Of a stretch of DNA of 64,000 nt, positions 34,763 through 44,334 are shown one piece after another; positions within the stretch are counted from its first letter, which is position 1; each line of letters starts with the position of its first letter. A program made the translations under genes and the position numbers. Source of the DNA: Oribacterium sp. KHPX15. Its GTDB lineage: Bacteria > Bacillota > Clostridia > Lachnospirales > Lachnospiraceae. Location of the stretch: assembly GCF_900107835.1 (NCBI RefSeq), contig NZ_FNRG01000002.1, positions 248,001-312,000 on the forward strand, in the 5' to 3' direction. The notes under the pieces were generated by a model, which made no database searches, was not told where the DNA came from, and was given only the letters and a program-made list of their open reading frames with translations.

Positions 34763-36124
34763 TCACTTTGCAGCCTCTGCGATAAGTCCGATGTATCCTG
34801 CAGTATCGGCAAGGGTTGCGCCGCTTACTGCATCTACAGCATCATCCTTTTCGGATAGTGCCTTTACATCCGCAATGCTCATACCGTTTACATGATTCTG
34901 GATAGCATTGTAATTTTCATCGATACGTACTGTTGCACCTGCCTTCTGGTTCATCATCTCTGAATAATAGTCAGCATTAACTCTCTTTGAGAAAAGAACA
35001 TTCTGAGGATCGGCATATCCTGCTGCAAAATTTTCAGTATCATCGGAATTTGGCACACCCTCAACCTGGGAAGCATCTCCGAACTGGAAATCATCAATCC
35101 ATGAGAGGATAACATTATCACCGTCCGTAAGAACTGCTGCTGTTGAGAAGCACTTGTTTCCGTGTGCGGCACCGATAGCCATATCGAGCTTGAGATCCTC
35201 GCTGGAACCGTTAAACTCCACAGCCTGTGTTCCCTGAGCGATCTTTGCAGCTTCAGCTATGGCTGCAAGATAGTTTCCTGTATCGGCAAGTGTTGCGCCG
35301 CTTACTGCATCTACAGCTGAATCATCATTCTTATATACAGAAAGCTCATCAATGGTCTTTCCTACCGCAAACTTCTGTATCTCGTCAAAATTATCATTGA
35401 TACGAACAGTGCTGCCTGCCTTCTCTGCCATATTCTTACTGTAATAATCAGCATTTACTCTCTTGCTGAAAAGAATCTGACCCTCAGCAAAGCCCGCGCC
35501 GAAATTCTCTGTATCCGTACCGTTAGGAACTCCTGTTACGGCTGAAGGATCTCCAAACTGATATTCATCAATGTAAGCCGCAATAACAACATCATCCTTA
35601 ACTACTGCGGTAACCTGTGAGAAACACTTATTACCATGTGCAGCAGTGATAACCTGTCCCATCTGAATGCCGCCTTCTACAGGTATGATCTCTGCAGGAG
35701 CAGAAACAGCCGGAGCCTTGGTTTCAGCCTCTTCAACTTCCAGACCCATAGCCTTTGAAACAGCATTCTTAACTGCAGTAGAAGTAACCGTTGCTCCGGA
35801 AACGCCGTCGATCTCAGGACCGTTTGCTGCGATAATCTGCTCCTTAAGTGTATCAAGAGCTGCACCGCCTACATCCGGTGTCTCCTTATCGCCTGTAAGA
35901 ACCGCGTCGGTTATAGAGCCATCTGTAACTGTAAGCTCTACTGTTACTGTACCTCCGAAGCCCTCAGCCTCTCCCTTTAATGTTTCACCCTTTGCAGCAG
36001 CCTCTGTCGCCTCGGCTGCCGCTGTTGTTACAGCCTCTGTTGCCTGTGGTACTGACTGTGAACCGCAGGCCGACAATGTAAGTACTGCCAGTGCTGCCGC
36101 GGTATAAATGATATGCTTTTTCAT
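34763..36124 (-). CDS. FMN-binding lipoprotein with three SGAT modules
   Basis: The 453-residue product has a lipoprotein signal ending LTLSAC (Cys20) and an Ala/Thr-rich linker (22-48). Module 1 (~48-127) is a standard FMN_bind domain with GVSGATVTS at 107-115, where the Thr is the residue flavinylated by ApbE in characterised proteins. Two ~140-residue repeats follow (~153-294 and ~313-453). Each shows AAHGNKCFS, a QFGD stretch, DTENF, LFSKRVNADYYS, a KAG-TVRI strand and a terminal DAVSGATLADT. This suggests up to three covalent flavins on one extracellular lipoprotein, by inference. Only module 1 has Thr at the +2 position common in known sites. The ATG at 36124 follows AAAGGAGA with a long ~11-base spacing; an ATG at 36133 is too close to it. 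No apbE or partner redox gene is nearby. Confidence 0.88.
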   Translation of the reverse strand: MKKHIIYTAAALAVLTLSACGSQSVPQATEAVTTAAAEATEAAAKGETLKGEAEGFGGTVTVELTVTDGSITDAVLTGDKETPDVGGAALDTLKEQIIAANGPEIDGVSGATVTSTAVKNAVSKAMGLEVEEAETKAPAVSAPAEIIPVEGGIQMGQVITAAHGNKCFSQVTAVVKDDVVIAAYIDEYQFGDPSAVTGVPNGTDTENFGAGFAEGQILFSKRVNADYYSKNMAEKAGSTVRINDNFDEIQKFAVGKTIDELSVYKNDDSAVDAVSGATLADTGNYLAAIAEAAKIAQGTQAVEFNGSSEDLKLDMAIGAAHGNKCFSTAAVLTDGDNVILSWIDDFQFGDASQVEGVPNSDDTENFAAGYADPQNVLFSKRVNADYYSEMMNQKAGATVRIDENYNAIQNHVNGMSIADVKALSEKDDAVDAVSGATLADTAGYIGLIAEAAK

Positions 36125-36278
36125 AGTATACATTCTCCTTTTGTACAATTGTATTTTGCTCAATACATTCTACACGAGCAGCCTATATATGTCTATAGTT
36201 AAAGATCTATTTTAGACTGATTATTTATTCATATCTATAAGGGTTAGGTATAACTTGTTTAAACAATTCTGCCGTCAT

Positions 36279-36320
36279 AAAAAAAGATCCGGCAGGACAG
36301 TCCCACCGGATCTTTTTATT
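36279..36320 (-). terminator. terminator of ackA
   Basis: A long stem, AAGATCCGGTGGGACTG with its CCTGCCGGATCTT partner, is followed by seven T on the minus strand, ~40 bases past the ackA stop. Confidence 0.9.
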
Positions 36321-36356
36321 CATATATACTTGTAATTTCCTTTTTCAGGATGTCAC

Positions 36357-37556
36357 TCAGGCCTCTACAAGGCGAAGTGTGTCCCGTGCGATAGCAAGCT
36401 CTTCATTTGTAGGGATAAGGAAGATCTTAACCTTTGAATCATCTGAAGAAATAAGTGTATTCTTACCGCGAACATCGTTTCTCTCATCATCGATCTTTGC
36501 GCCGAGGAATCCGAGATACTGATCAACGATACGCTTACGTGCATTCTTGTCATTCTCACCAACGCCGGCTGTGAAGGCGATAGCATCAACACCGTTCATT
36601 GCAGCAGCGTATGCACCGATGTACTTAGCTACTCTGTACTCGAAAGCATCAAGTGCAACCTGAGCCATGTGATTACCCTCAGCGGCAGCCTTTCCTACAT
36701 CACGGAAGTCTGAAGAAACGCCTGAAAGACCAAGCACACCGGACTTCTTGTTAAGGATGTTGAGAACTTCATCTACAGAAAGCTTCTCATGGTTTGCAAG
36801 GAACTGTACTACTGCAGGATCGATGTCACCTGAACGTGTTCCCATGATGAGACCCTCAAGCGGAGTAAGACCCATAGAGGTATCTACACCCTTTCCGCCG
36901 ATAGATGCAGAAACAGATGCACCGTTTCCAAGGTGGCAAACGATAACCTTTGCCTTCTCAGGATCAAGGTTACCAAACTTGATAGTCTCGTGAGAAACGA
37001 AGTTATGAGATGTTCCGTGGAAACCGTAACGACGGATGCCGTACTTCTCATAGTACTCTGTAGGAATTGCATAGTAGAATGCCTTCTCGGGAAGAGTCAT
37101 ACCGAAGGTTGTATCAAATACAGCAACGTTTGGCTTACCGGGAACAACCTTCTCACAAGCCTCGATACCAAGAAGGTTTGCAGGGTTGTGAAGAGGTCCG
37201 AGATCGAAGCACTCACGAATGATGTCCTTTACTTCCTGAGTTACAACGATAGACTCTGTGATCTTCTTTCCGGCATGAAGTACTCTGTGACCGATAGCAC
37301 CGATCTCATCAACAGACTTAACAACACCATGTGCAGCATCTGTAAGAGCATCAAATACAAGCTTAACTGCAACGCCGTGATCAGGCATAGCTGTCTCAAG
37401 CTCGAAATCATCCTTACCCGGAGCCTTATGTGTAAGCTTTGAACCGTCGATTCCGATTCTCTCGCAAAGGCCCTTGGCAAGAACTGACTCATTCTCCATA
37501 TCGATGAGCTGGTACTTAAGTGAAGAAGATCCACAGTTTAAAACAAGAATTTTCAT
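36357..37556 (-). CDS. ackA: acetate kinase
   Basis: AckA converts acetyl phosphate and ADP to acetate and ATP, the energy-yielding end of the PFOR-Pta pathway. The 399-residue ASKHA-fold protein starts MKILVLNCGSSSLKYQLID. It contains RYGFHGTSHNFVSHE, HLGNGASVSASIGGKGVDTS and the late FTAGVGENDKNAR motif. Length is normal. GGAG lies nine bases before the ATG. It is ~70 bases downstream of pta with a terminator-like hairpin between, so ackA may be expressed partly from its own signals. Confidence 0.98.
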   Translation of the reverse strand: MKILVLNCGSSSLKYQLIDMENESVLAKGLCERIGIDGSKLTHKAPGKDDFELETAMPDHGVAVKLVFDALTDAAHGVVKSVDEIGAIGHRVLHAGKKITESIVVTQEVKDIIRECFDLGPLHNPANLLGIEACEKVVPGKPNVAVFDTTFGMTLPEKAFYYAIPTEYYEKYGIRRYGFHGTSHNFVSHETIKFGNLDPEKAKVIVCHLGNGASVSASIGGKGVDTSMGLTPLEGLIMGTRSGDIDPAVVQFLANHEKLSVDEVLNILNKKSGVLGLSGVSSDFRDVGKAAAEGNHMAQVALDAFEYRVAKYIGAYAAAMNGVDAIAFTAGVGENDKNARKRIVDQYLGFLGAKIDDERNDVRGKNTLISSDDSKVKIFLIPTNEELAIARDTLRLVEA

Positions 37557-37585
37557 TGGTTTTTTCTCCTAATTATATAAATTAA

Positions 37586-37618
37586 AAAGAGGGTCAAGTC
37601 GCCAGGGCCTGACCCTTG
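37586..37618 (-). terminator. hairpin between pta and ackA
   Basis: AGGGTCA and TGACCCT form a 7-bp stem around a 16-base loop, followed by CTTTTT on the minus strand. It is placed to attenuate read-through from pta into ackA. Confidence 0.7.
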
Positions 37619-37628
37619 AATTTCCTAA

Positions 37629-38624
37629 TTAAGCATTCTGAGCCTGAACAGCTGTCATAGCAACTACTGCTACGATATCGTCTGCATAGCAGCCTCTTGA
37701 AAGGTCATTAACAGGCATTGAAAGACCCTGAAGAACAGGACCGTAAGCGCCGGCATGAGCAAGTCTCTGAACGAGCTTGTAGCCAATGTTTCCTGCCTCA
37801 AGTGAAGGGAATACGAGTGTGTTTGCATGACCTGCAACTGCGCTGCCCGGAGCCTTGAGCTCTGCAACTGTAGGATCAAGAGCTGCATCAAGCTGAAGCT
37901 CACCGTCAAGCTTGATATCAGGATACTTTTCGTTAGCGATCTTAACAGCCTCTGAAACCTTTGTTACGTCATCATGCTTTGCACTTCCCTTTGTTGAATA
38001 TGAAAGCATAGCTACCTTTGGCTCTGCGCCAACAAAGCTCTTGAAAGACTCAGCAGAAAGTGCTGCGATCTCAGCAAGCTTCTCTGAATCAAAATCTACG
38101 TTTACTGCACAGTCAGCGAATACGAAGGTACCATTCTCACCGTACTCCTTTGCATCTGTCTCCATAAGGAAGAAACCTGAAACAGACTTGATGCCCGGCT
38201 TTGTCTTAAGAAGCTGAAGAGCCGGTCTGATAGTGTTACCTGTTGAGTGGCATGCACCGGAAACAACACCGTCAGCATCACCGCACTTGCACATAAGACA
38301 TGCATAGTACATATAATCCTTCTCCATCTGCTCCTTAGCAGACTCAGCAGTAACGCCCTTGCTGCCTCTGAGCTCAACGAACTTATCAATGTACTTCTGC
38401 TTGTTGGCATCGTTGTATGGATCTACAACTGTAACGCCTGTAAGATCAAATCCCTCACCGTTCTTGGCAATTTCTTCAGGAGTTCCGATCAGAACAACGT
38501 TAGCGATACCCTCCTTTGTAATCTTTACAGCAGCCTCAAAGGTTCTCTTGTCCATAGATTCAGGAAGTACGATAGTCTTCTTGTCTGCTTTTGCCTTAGC
38601 CTTGATCTCATCAATAATAGCCAT
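37629..38624 (-). CDS. pta: phosphate acetyltransferase
   Basis: Pta converts acetyl-CoA and phosphate to acetyl phosphate. The 331-residue protein is the short, single-domain form. It has KTIVLPESMDKRTFEAAVKI, GDADGVVSGACHSTGNTIRP, the AMLSYSTKGSAKHDDVTKV strand, and a late VFPSLEAGNIGYKLVQRLA motif split as VFPSLEAGNIGYKL. The ATG at 38624 has GAGGAGA with nine bases of spacing; two upstream in-frame ATGs overlap or precede that site. A promoter lies ~165 bases upstream. ackA follows. Confidence 0.97.
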   Translation of the reverse strand: MAIIDEIKAKAKADKKTIVLPESMDKRTFEAAVKITKEGIANVVLIGTPEEIAKNGEGFDLTGVTVVDPYNDANKQKYIDKFVELRGSKGVTAESAKEQMEKDYMYYACLMCKCGDADGVVSGACHSTGNTIRPALQLLKTKPGIKSVSGFFLMETDAKEYGENGTFVFADCAVNVDFDSEKLAEIAALSAESFKSFVGAEPKVAMLSYSTKGSAKHDDVTKVSEAVKIANEKYPDIKLDGELQLDAALDPTVAELKAPGSAVAGHANTLVFPSLEAGNIGYKLVQRLAHAGAYGPVLQGLSMPVNDLSRGCYADDIVAVVAMTAVQAQNA

Positions 38625-38786
38625 TGGTGTCATTCTCCTCTCAATATACACATTATAATTTTAATCATCTGCGACATGCCTTTCCTCACCAACCTCCTGT
38701 TGAAGGAACCGGCAAATGCGCGGTGACAGGTTTATGTTTTTAATGCACACAGTTGTAGCTCTGTATACAATTCGACATTAATAAAT

Positions 38787-38814
38787 ATTATACTCGATTA
38801 GACTTACCGTTCAA
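38787..38814 (-). promoter_or_regulatory. pta: sigma-A promoter for pta
   Basis: TTGAAC (38809-38814) and TATAAT (38787-38792) are 16 bases apart. The leader is ~155 bases. Confidence 0.75.
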
Positions 38815-38867
38815 GCCACAAACTCCTTGATTTTCTGCACAAAATCAAGGACAAAATGTGTTCCGGT

Positions 38868-39200
38868 TCAATACTTCTCAAATCTCTCCAGATTGACCAC
38901 CATCACCGTGGCACCGCCGATCTCCACCGGCACCGGCATGGTTGAATAGGTATTCATGGAAGTACCGGAAACATAAGGCATATTGACCGTGATATTCTGG
39001 CGTTTTCCGCATTCATTCTTTATGATCTCCACACACTCGTCGACCTTCCCGTCATCCGTCGCGATCATAAGTGTAGAATTTCCTTTACGTAAAAATCCTC
39101 CCGTACTTGCAAGCTTCGTCACCTGGTAATGAGCAGCATTCAGTGCATCCACCACATCATCCTCATTATCATTACGTACAATTGCATAAACCAGTTTCAT
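38868..39200 (-). CDS. darA: cyclic-di-AMP receptor DarA/PstA (PII-like, YaaQ family)
   Basis: DarA is a PII-like trimeric protein that binds c-di-AMP; its downstream target is unknown. The 110-residue product starts MKLVYAIVRNDNEDDVVDAL. It carries the ligand-site residues in TKLASTGGFLRKGNSTLMIA, with the large flexible loop at ~68-92, and ends IGGATVMVVNLERFEKY, as in other members. GGAGG lies seven bases before the ATG. It sits 110 bases after tmcAL and upstream of pta, which is not its usual tmk-holB neighbourhood. Confidence 0.92.
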   Translation of the reverse strand: MKLVYAIVRNDNEDDVVDALNAAHYQVTKLASTGGFLRKGNSTLMIATDDGKVDECVEIIKNECGKRQNITVNMPYVSGTSMNTYSTMPVPVEIGGATVMVVNLERFEKY

Positions 39201-39312
39201 CCTCTGCCTCCATGATCATAAGCCGCTCAGAACACATACCATTCAATGAAAATCCTTTGTGACAATGCTTCCGAACCGACTCTTTTCAATAGATAAATGA
39301 TACCATAAAACT

Positions 39313-40761
39313 CTAGTCAGCGATTAAAAATTTTTGCGTAAATTCATTCCCGTAACTTATTAAACCGTCGTCACATTCTCCCGGACTGTACACTTTATTA
39401 TATACATCAGCAGAATACATATCCTGGTTAAACAAAGTTTCCGCGTGGGAAGCATTGATACTGAGGATAAGCTCCTCCGGTGTCTCTATAGTTTCCTTCC
39501 TGCGAACAGAGAAAAGCTGCTTTTCATACTTCGAAGCTGAAGTTACCACCGTAGTTTTCACACTGCCAAGCATATCTCTCGCTCTTTTACGAATGCCAAG
39601 AATCCTCACATACGGCATCATATCCGCTTCCCCGAAAAATCTTCCCCTGAGAACCCGGACATCCTTCTTACTGATTCCCAAAAGAATGTGGAGCAGAGCT
39701 CGCGAAATGCGGGTATAAGTGTAATTTTTCGATTTTATGGCTTCTATTCTTTCAGTAAATGTCATACGGTCATGTATCTGTTTTTTCAAAGCATCAGCTA
39801 TCTCCCTGGACACATCCAGATAGTCCATAAAAGCCGATGGCTGTTCAGGCGACATACGGTCAAGATAATACAGTTGCAGCATTCTGTAGCTCAGCATATC
39901 TGACAGCATATCCACGTCCGCATATGATCGGTTAATGCTTACATCCCCATCCTCCGACCGGGGATTCTTAATCGCATCACGAATAGCGTGGGCACTTTCA
40001 AATTTCTGATTCCGTCTGATACAGTCAATGCGGAAGCAGTCACCCTGCCTTTTTACCGCCTTTATATACTCAACTCCCAGAATGTCATTGGGAAGAAGTC
40101 TCGAGGCCATGGTGCCCGATGAAGAATCGTCCTTTTTAAGAAGACCTGTACCCTCCCGGGCATCCGCCGGAAGACCCGGTTCACCTATGTTTTCAGACTT
40201 TTTCCCGTTATTTAAATCCTCATCAGGATTTCCTCCCGATACACTGTCAAGTATATTTTCAAAGGCCTTTTCATCATCTCCGGAAAGCACCAGACTTATG
40301 GCTTCCGCCCTGGCCTTTGCATAACTCATACCGGCTTCAACATTGTCCCTGATGGCAGCATTTAATTTGGCATTCTCCTTGCTTCCGGAATCCAGTTCGA
40401 GATCTGCAATCTTCATGAGATGATCCGGATCACCGGATTCAGAACCAAAAAGCAGAATGTCAACAAATCCAAGAGATCTTAACGTCGCAACTCCCCCGGC
40501 AGCAAAATCCTCCGCAGAGGATGTCGAAAACATCTCCGGAATCTGCACCACCATATCAACACCGCCCTGAAGCGCCGCCCAGGTTCTTTCATATTTATCA
40601 TATATGGCAGGCTCTCCCCTTTGAACAAAATCCCCTGACATGGCAGCCACAACATAGCAGTCGCCATAGCGAAGCCTGATACTGTCAATAAGATATTTAT
40701 GTCCCTCATGGAAAGGATTAAATTCAGTTACTATTCCGATAACATTTTTCCCGTTGTACAT
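39313..40761 (-). CDS. tmcAL: tRNA(Met) cytidine acetate ligase TmcAL
   Basis: TmcAL uses acetate and ATP to form N4-acetylcytidine at the tRNA-Met elongator wobble position. The 482-residue product begins with the nucleotidyltransferase motif VIGIVTEFNPFHEGHKYLI, then AAMSGDFVQRGEPAIYDKYE and VVQIPEMFSTSSAEDFAAGG. A charged linker at ~170-215 (Asn/Gly/Lys/Glu rich) is longer than I expect. The C-terminal half is helical. It adjoins the acetate pathway (pta-ackA), a grouping that fits its use of acetate. AGAGGG precedes the ATG by three to four bases. Confidence 0.93.
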   Translation of the reverse strand: MYNGKNVIGIVTEFNPFHEGHKYLIDSIRLRYGDCYVVAAMSGDFVQRGEPAIYDKYERTWAALQGGVDMVVQIPEMFSTSSAEDFAAGGVATLRSLGFVDILLFGSESGDPDHLMKIADLELDSGSKENAKLNAAIRDNVEAGMSYAKARAEAISLVLSGDDEKAFENILDSVSGGNPDEDLNNGKKSENIGEPGLPADAREGTGLLKKDDSSSGTMASRLLPNDILGVEYIKAVKRQGDCFRIDCIRRNQKFESAHAIRDAIKNPRSEDGDVSINRSYADVDMLSDMLSYRMLQLYYLDRMSPEQPSAFMDYLDVSREIADALKKQIHDRMTFTERIEAIKSKNYTYTRISRALLHILLGISKKDVRVLRGRFFGEADMMPYVRILGIRKRARDMLGSVKTTVVTSASKYEKQLFSVRRKETIETPEELILSINASHAETLFNQDMYSADVYNKVYSPGECDDGLISYGNEFTQKFLIAD

Positions 40762-40849
40762 AAGCCCTCTGTTGTTATTTTATTTCAAAAAACTCCTGCA
40801 TCACGATACATCACACATGTCTACTTCGGCATAAATATCACAAATAATT

Positions 40850-40877
40850 AGTCCGGAGAGCATCGGCCCTCCGGACT
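40850..40877 (-). terminator. hairpin after the PFL/UPF0210 gene
   Basis: AGTCCGGAG and CTCCGGACT form a 9-bp stem. The 3' side reads AATTATTTG, a weak T-run, so it is a modest terminator. Confidence 0.6.
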
Positions 40878-40884
40878 ATTCTCC

Positions 40885-42267
40885 TTAGTTTTTAAAGCTG
40901 TGTATCGGTGCAGGAATCCTGCCCTTTCTGTTAACAAAAGCCGAGCAGTCAAAGGTATTGACTGCCATAACCGGTGCATGGCCGAGAAGGCCGCCAAAGT
41001 CAACATGGTCTCCAACCTTCTTGCCGTATGCAGGGATAACCCTGACCGCGGTTGTCTTCTGGTTCACCATACCAAGAGCCGCTTCATCAGCGATAATGCC
41101 GGAAATAGTAGCAGCGGTGGTGTCTCCGGGAATAGCGATCATATCAAGGCCCACAGAACAAACGCAGGTCATGGCTTCAAGCTTCTCAAGATTAAGGGCA
41201 CCGGCCTCAACTGCATTGATCATACCCTGGTCCTCAGATACCGGGATGAATGCACCGCTGAGTCCTCCCACAGAACTAGATGCCATGATGCCGCCTTTCT
41301 TTACCTGATCATTAAGCATTGCAAGTGCCGCAGTGGTTCCGGGAGCCCCAACTTTTTCAAGGCCCATGAGTTCCAGAATATCCGCAACAGAATCTCCGAT
41401 GGCAGGTGTTGGTGCAAGAGAAAGGTCAATGATGCCGAAAGGAACTCCCAGTCTCCTTGAAGCTTCCTTCGCCACCAGCTGTCCTACTCTCGTTATCTTG
41501 AAGGCTGTCTTCTTTATAAGCTCCGACAGCTCCTCAAAATCAAGACCCTGGGCATTACGCAAAGCATCACGTACCACACCGGGTCCGGAAACGCCTACAT
41601 TGAGAATGCAGTCAGTTTCGGAAACCCCGTGAAAGGCTCCGGCCATAAACGGATTATCATCAGGAGCATTACAAAATACAACCAGCTTGGAGCATGCCGA
41701 GGAGTCTGTATCTTTAGTGCGCTCAGCGGCTTCCTTTACCATTTCTCCCATGAGTCTTACGGCATCCATATTGATACCGGTCTTGGTGGACCCGAGATTG
41801 ACCGATGCACAAACTATATCCGTTTCTGCAAGAGCTCTGGGAATGGCCCTCATGAGCATCTCATCCGCCGGTGACATTCCCTTCTGGCAGATAGCCGAAA
41901 AACCCCCGAGGAAATTAACCCCTACAGCTTTTGCAGCCTTATCCAGAGTGTGAGCTACCTTTACAAAATCCTCTGTCGACTTGCAGGCACTGCCGCCTGC
42001 AAGGGCTATGGGAGTCACCGAGATTCTCTTGTTTACGATAGGCACACCGTAGTCCTTTGAAATCTCTTCCCCTGTCTTTACAAGGTCTCTTGCATACTTG
42101 GTTATCTTTTTATATATATTGTCGCAAAATGTATCAACATCCTGTGCAGCACAGTCAAGAAGGCCTATGCCCATGGTTATGGTACGAACATCAAGATTGT
42201 TATGTTCTATCATGTTGTTGGTCTCAGATACCTCAACAGCATTTACAACATCATTTAAAATTGCCAT
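40885..42267 (-). CDS. PFL-family / UPF0210 (DUF711) protein
   Basis: The 460-residue protein belongs to the UPF0210 family, which is distantly related to pyruvate formate-lyase and of unknown activity. Typical stretches are [63 protein letters not shown] and [19 protein letters not shown]. The ACT-domain gene lies 75 bases upstream, a pairing seen across Firmicutes that suggests ligand control. AAAGGAG lies seven bases before the ATG. Length is normal. Confidence 0.92.
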   Translation of the reverse strand: MAILNDVVNAVEVSETNNMIEHNNLDVRTITMGIGLLDCAAQDVDTFCDNIYKKITKYARDLVKTGEEISKDYGVPIVNKRISVTPIALAGGSACKSTEDFVKVAHTLDKAAKAVGVNFLGGFSAICQKGMSPADEMLMRAIPRALAETDIVCASVNLGSTKTGINMDAVRLMGEMVKEAAERTKDTDSSACSKLVVFCNAPDDNPFMAGAFHGVSETDCILNVGVSGPGVVRDALRNAQGLDFEELSELIKKTAFKITRVGQLVAKEASRRLGVPFGIIDLSLAPTPAIGDSVADILELMGLEKVGAPGTTAALAMLNDQVKKGGIMASSSVGGLSGAFIPVSEDQGMINAVEAGALNLEKLEAMTCVCSVGLDMIAIPGDTTAATISGIIADEAALGMVNQKTTAVRVIPAYGKKVGDHVDFGGLLGHAPVMAVNTFDCSAFVNRKGRIPAPIHSFKN

Positions 42268-42342
42268 ATATTCTCCTTTGGTATTACATGATGGAACGAA
42301 GTATCACTTCATCACTTCGCAGATATCATAACTCTATGATTA

Positions 42343-42618
42343 TCAGATTCTGTGCATCATGGTGAAAATCTCTTCAAGCTGCATCTTGATATCCACACCG
42401 ATCCGGTCCTTACCGTACTGTGTAAGCTCTCCCGCAACCTTGTCAAAAGGATCCTTTATTCCGGATACATCGACGATCATCATCATATTGAAAAATCCGC
42501 CTGTGATGGTCTGTGAAATATCAAGGATGTTGATATTTGCCTCTGAAAGAAATGTACACACCTTCGCTATGATACCTACACTGTCCTTACCAACAACGGT
42601 AATAATCGCCTTTTTCAT
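42343..42618 (-). CDS. ACT-domain protein (UPF0237)
   Basis: The 91-residue product is a single ACT domain, starting KAIITVVGKDSVGIIAKVCT and containing NINILDISQTITGGFFNMMM. ACT domains bind small ligands, usually amino acids. It has a strong AAGGAGG site, and its partner, the UPF0210 gene, follows directly. No enzyme domain is attached. Confidence 0.92.
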   Translation of the reverse strand: MKKAIITVVGKDSVGIIAKVCTFLSEANINILDISQTITGGFFNMMMIVDVSGIKDPFDKVAGELTQYGKDRIGVDIKMQLEEIFTMMHRI

Positions 42619-42762
42619 AAAACCTCCTTGAATCCATTAAGCCGCTGACACATTTCAGCCTGCAAGTTTCTTCTATAATAAGCATCGATGCAATAAAAAA
42701 ACAAGTTTATTATTCCATAATTTGCCTTCATTTTTAAATACAATCACCCGGAGTTATGGAAG

Positions 42763-43581
42763 CTATATCTCAACAATTTCCGAAATCCGGTCCCTGTGGG
42801 CAACGGTAATGTTTATCTCTTCAGATTTGTGCTCGGAATCAGACTTGTCTATCTCCCGCCTGACTGTGTTTAATGCCAACACCGGAAGATTGTTCTCCTT
42901 ACTGAGGTGCCCCAGGAAAACATGCTTTACGCGTCTTGAGAGTATGGAATCCAGAAGAAGTCCGCAATTGTCATTGCTGAGATGCCCATGATCACTTAAT
43001 ATGCGTCGTTTCAGAGACATTGGATACGGCCCGGTGCTGAGCATTTTAACATCATGATTGGATTCGATCACCATCCCATCCAGATCTCTCAGATGCTCAG
43101 CGATGTAATCGTCATAATGCCCGAGATCCGTAGCAACCGCTACTCTTTTAGCCGAATTCGGTTTTACTTCACCCATTGTCTCCACTCTGTAGCCCACCGG
43201 ATCCGCAGCATCATGATATATGCTGAAAGGACATATCCGGAGGTCGCCTATTTCCATGGTACTGTCGGGAAGGATCGGAAAAAGATTGTCTTTATGAACA
43301 TCTCCCAATGTCTTATTGAGCATTACCTCCCTGAGAGTTCCGAGGGTTCCGTACATAGGTATGCCGTATTTTCTTGCAATGGTTCCGACTGCCCTGACAT
43401 GATCTATGTGCTCATGGGTAAGGAATATGGCATTTATATCCTTAAGATCCAGATCCAGTTCATGAAGTCCTGTGTTTATGGCCTTCATGGTCACCCCTGC
43501 ATCTACGAGGACATGGGTACTCTCTGTGCCTATGTATGTGCTGTTCCCGCCTGAACCGCTGGCAATGCTTGTAAACCTCAT
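42763..43581 (-). CDS. walJ: WalJ/YycJ-like metallo-beta-lactamase fold hydrolase
   Basis: The 272-residue product starts MRFTSIASGSGGNSTYIGTE and has the metal motif FLTHEHIDHVRAVGTIARKY, plus the ligands ATDLGHYDD and SNHDVKML and a late HVFLGHLSKENNLP. These are typical of the YycJ/WalJ group, reported to act as 5'-to-3' DNA exonucleases. Here it is not in the walRK operon but beside coaE and polA, which fits a DNA-related role by inference. GAAAGG precedes the ATG with a long spacing. Confidence 0.87.
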   Translation of the reverse strand: MRFTSIASGSGGNSTYIGTESTHVLVDAGVTMKAINTGLHELDLDLKDINAIFLTHEHIDHVRAVGTIARKYGIPMYGTLGTLREVMLNKTLGDVHKDNLFPILPDSTMEIGDLRICPFSIYHDAADPVGYRVETMGEVKPNSAKRVAVATDLGHYDDYIAEHLRDLDGMVIESNHDVKMLSTGPYPMSLKRRILSDHGHLSNDNCGLLLDSILSRRVKHVFLGHLSKENNLPVLALNTVRREIDKSDSEHKSEEINITVAHRDRISEIVEI

Positions 43582-43658
43582 TAAAATAAAAACCTTTCAA
43601 TAACTTCATAATCCGGAACCCCGGGGTGCATCCACCCTTCCGGGAAGGCTTTCACCAA

Positions 43659-44261
43659 CTAAACAGCCGGATTGTGTTCACCAAAAAAATCCCTCATGTG
43701 ATTCCTGATCATTTTAACCGTCTCTTCCGGGGAGCCCGTATTGTCGATCCTGAATGTGGCGATCTTACCATATTCGTCATCCCCGATTTGCGAATGAATC
43801 ATATCATGGGCCTTTTCTTCTGTATAGCCCCTTGTTTCCATAAGGCGCTTAACTCTGACTGACCTTTCCGCATAAACCGCCCAGATCTCATCACATAAAT
43901 CGATAAATATTTCATTTGGTAATGCTGTCTCTACTGCAAAATCCGCATCCCGGGAGCCGGTCTCTTTTCTGACATATTCCCACACAGCCGGATGTACTAT
44001 TCCATCGACCTTTTTTCGAATGTGATCCTTCCCGCTTCCATACAGCTTTTTTGCAATCAACTTAAGATCCGCAGTACCGTCCTTTTTTTGAATGTCTTCT
44101 CCCAAAAGCTCTTTCAGTTTTTCAAAAACAGAATTTCCGTCAACATAAAAAGACTTGGCTATGTCATCCGTCTTCAGGATCACAAACCCATAGTCTTTTT
44201 CCAGGGTGTCAAGTACTGTAGACTTACCTGCACCGACGCCTCCTATAACTCCGATTATCAT
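43659..44261 (-). CDS. coaE: dephospho-CoA kinase
   Basis: CoaE phosphorylates dephospho-CoA in the last step of CoA synthesis. The 200-residue product opens MIIGVIGGVGAGKSTVLDTL with the P-loop. A substrate lid includes RKKVDGIVHPAVWEYV. The late RSVRVKRLMETRGYTEEKAHDMI is the typical nucleotide-binding helix, split as RSVRVKRLMETRGYTEEKAH. The frame continues to a TTG at 44285, but the ATG at 44261 fits the family. It lies downstream of polA, as in many Firmicutes. Confidence 0.92.
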   Translation of the reverse strand: MIIGVIGGVGAGKSTVLDTLEKDYGFVILKTDDIAKSFYVDGNSVFEKLKELLGEDIQKKDGTADLKLIAKKLYGSGKDHIRKKVDGIVHPAVWEYVRKETGSRDADFAVETALPNEIFIDLCDEIWAVYAERSVRVKRLMETRGYTEEKAHDMIHSQIGDDEYGKIATFRIDNTGSPEETVKMIRNHMRDFFGEHNPAV

Positions 44262-44334
44262 CTTTATCTTTGCCTCATTCGCCAATGCTGCCTTCCAAAG
44301 GGCAGCCTCCGTAAGTCATCTTAACCCCTGTCCG

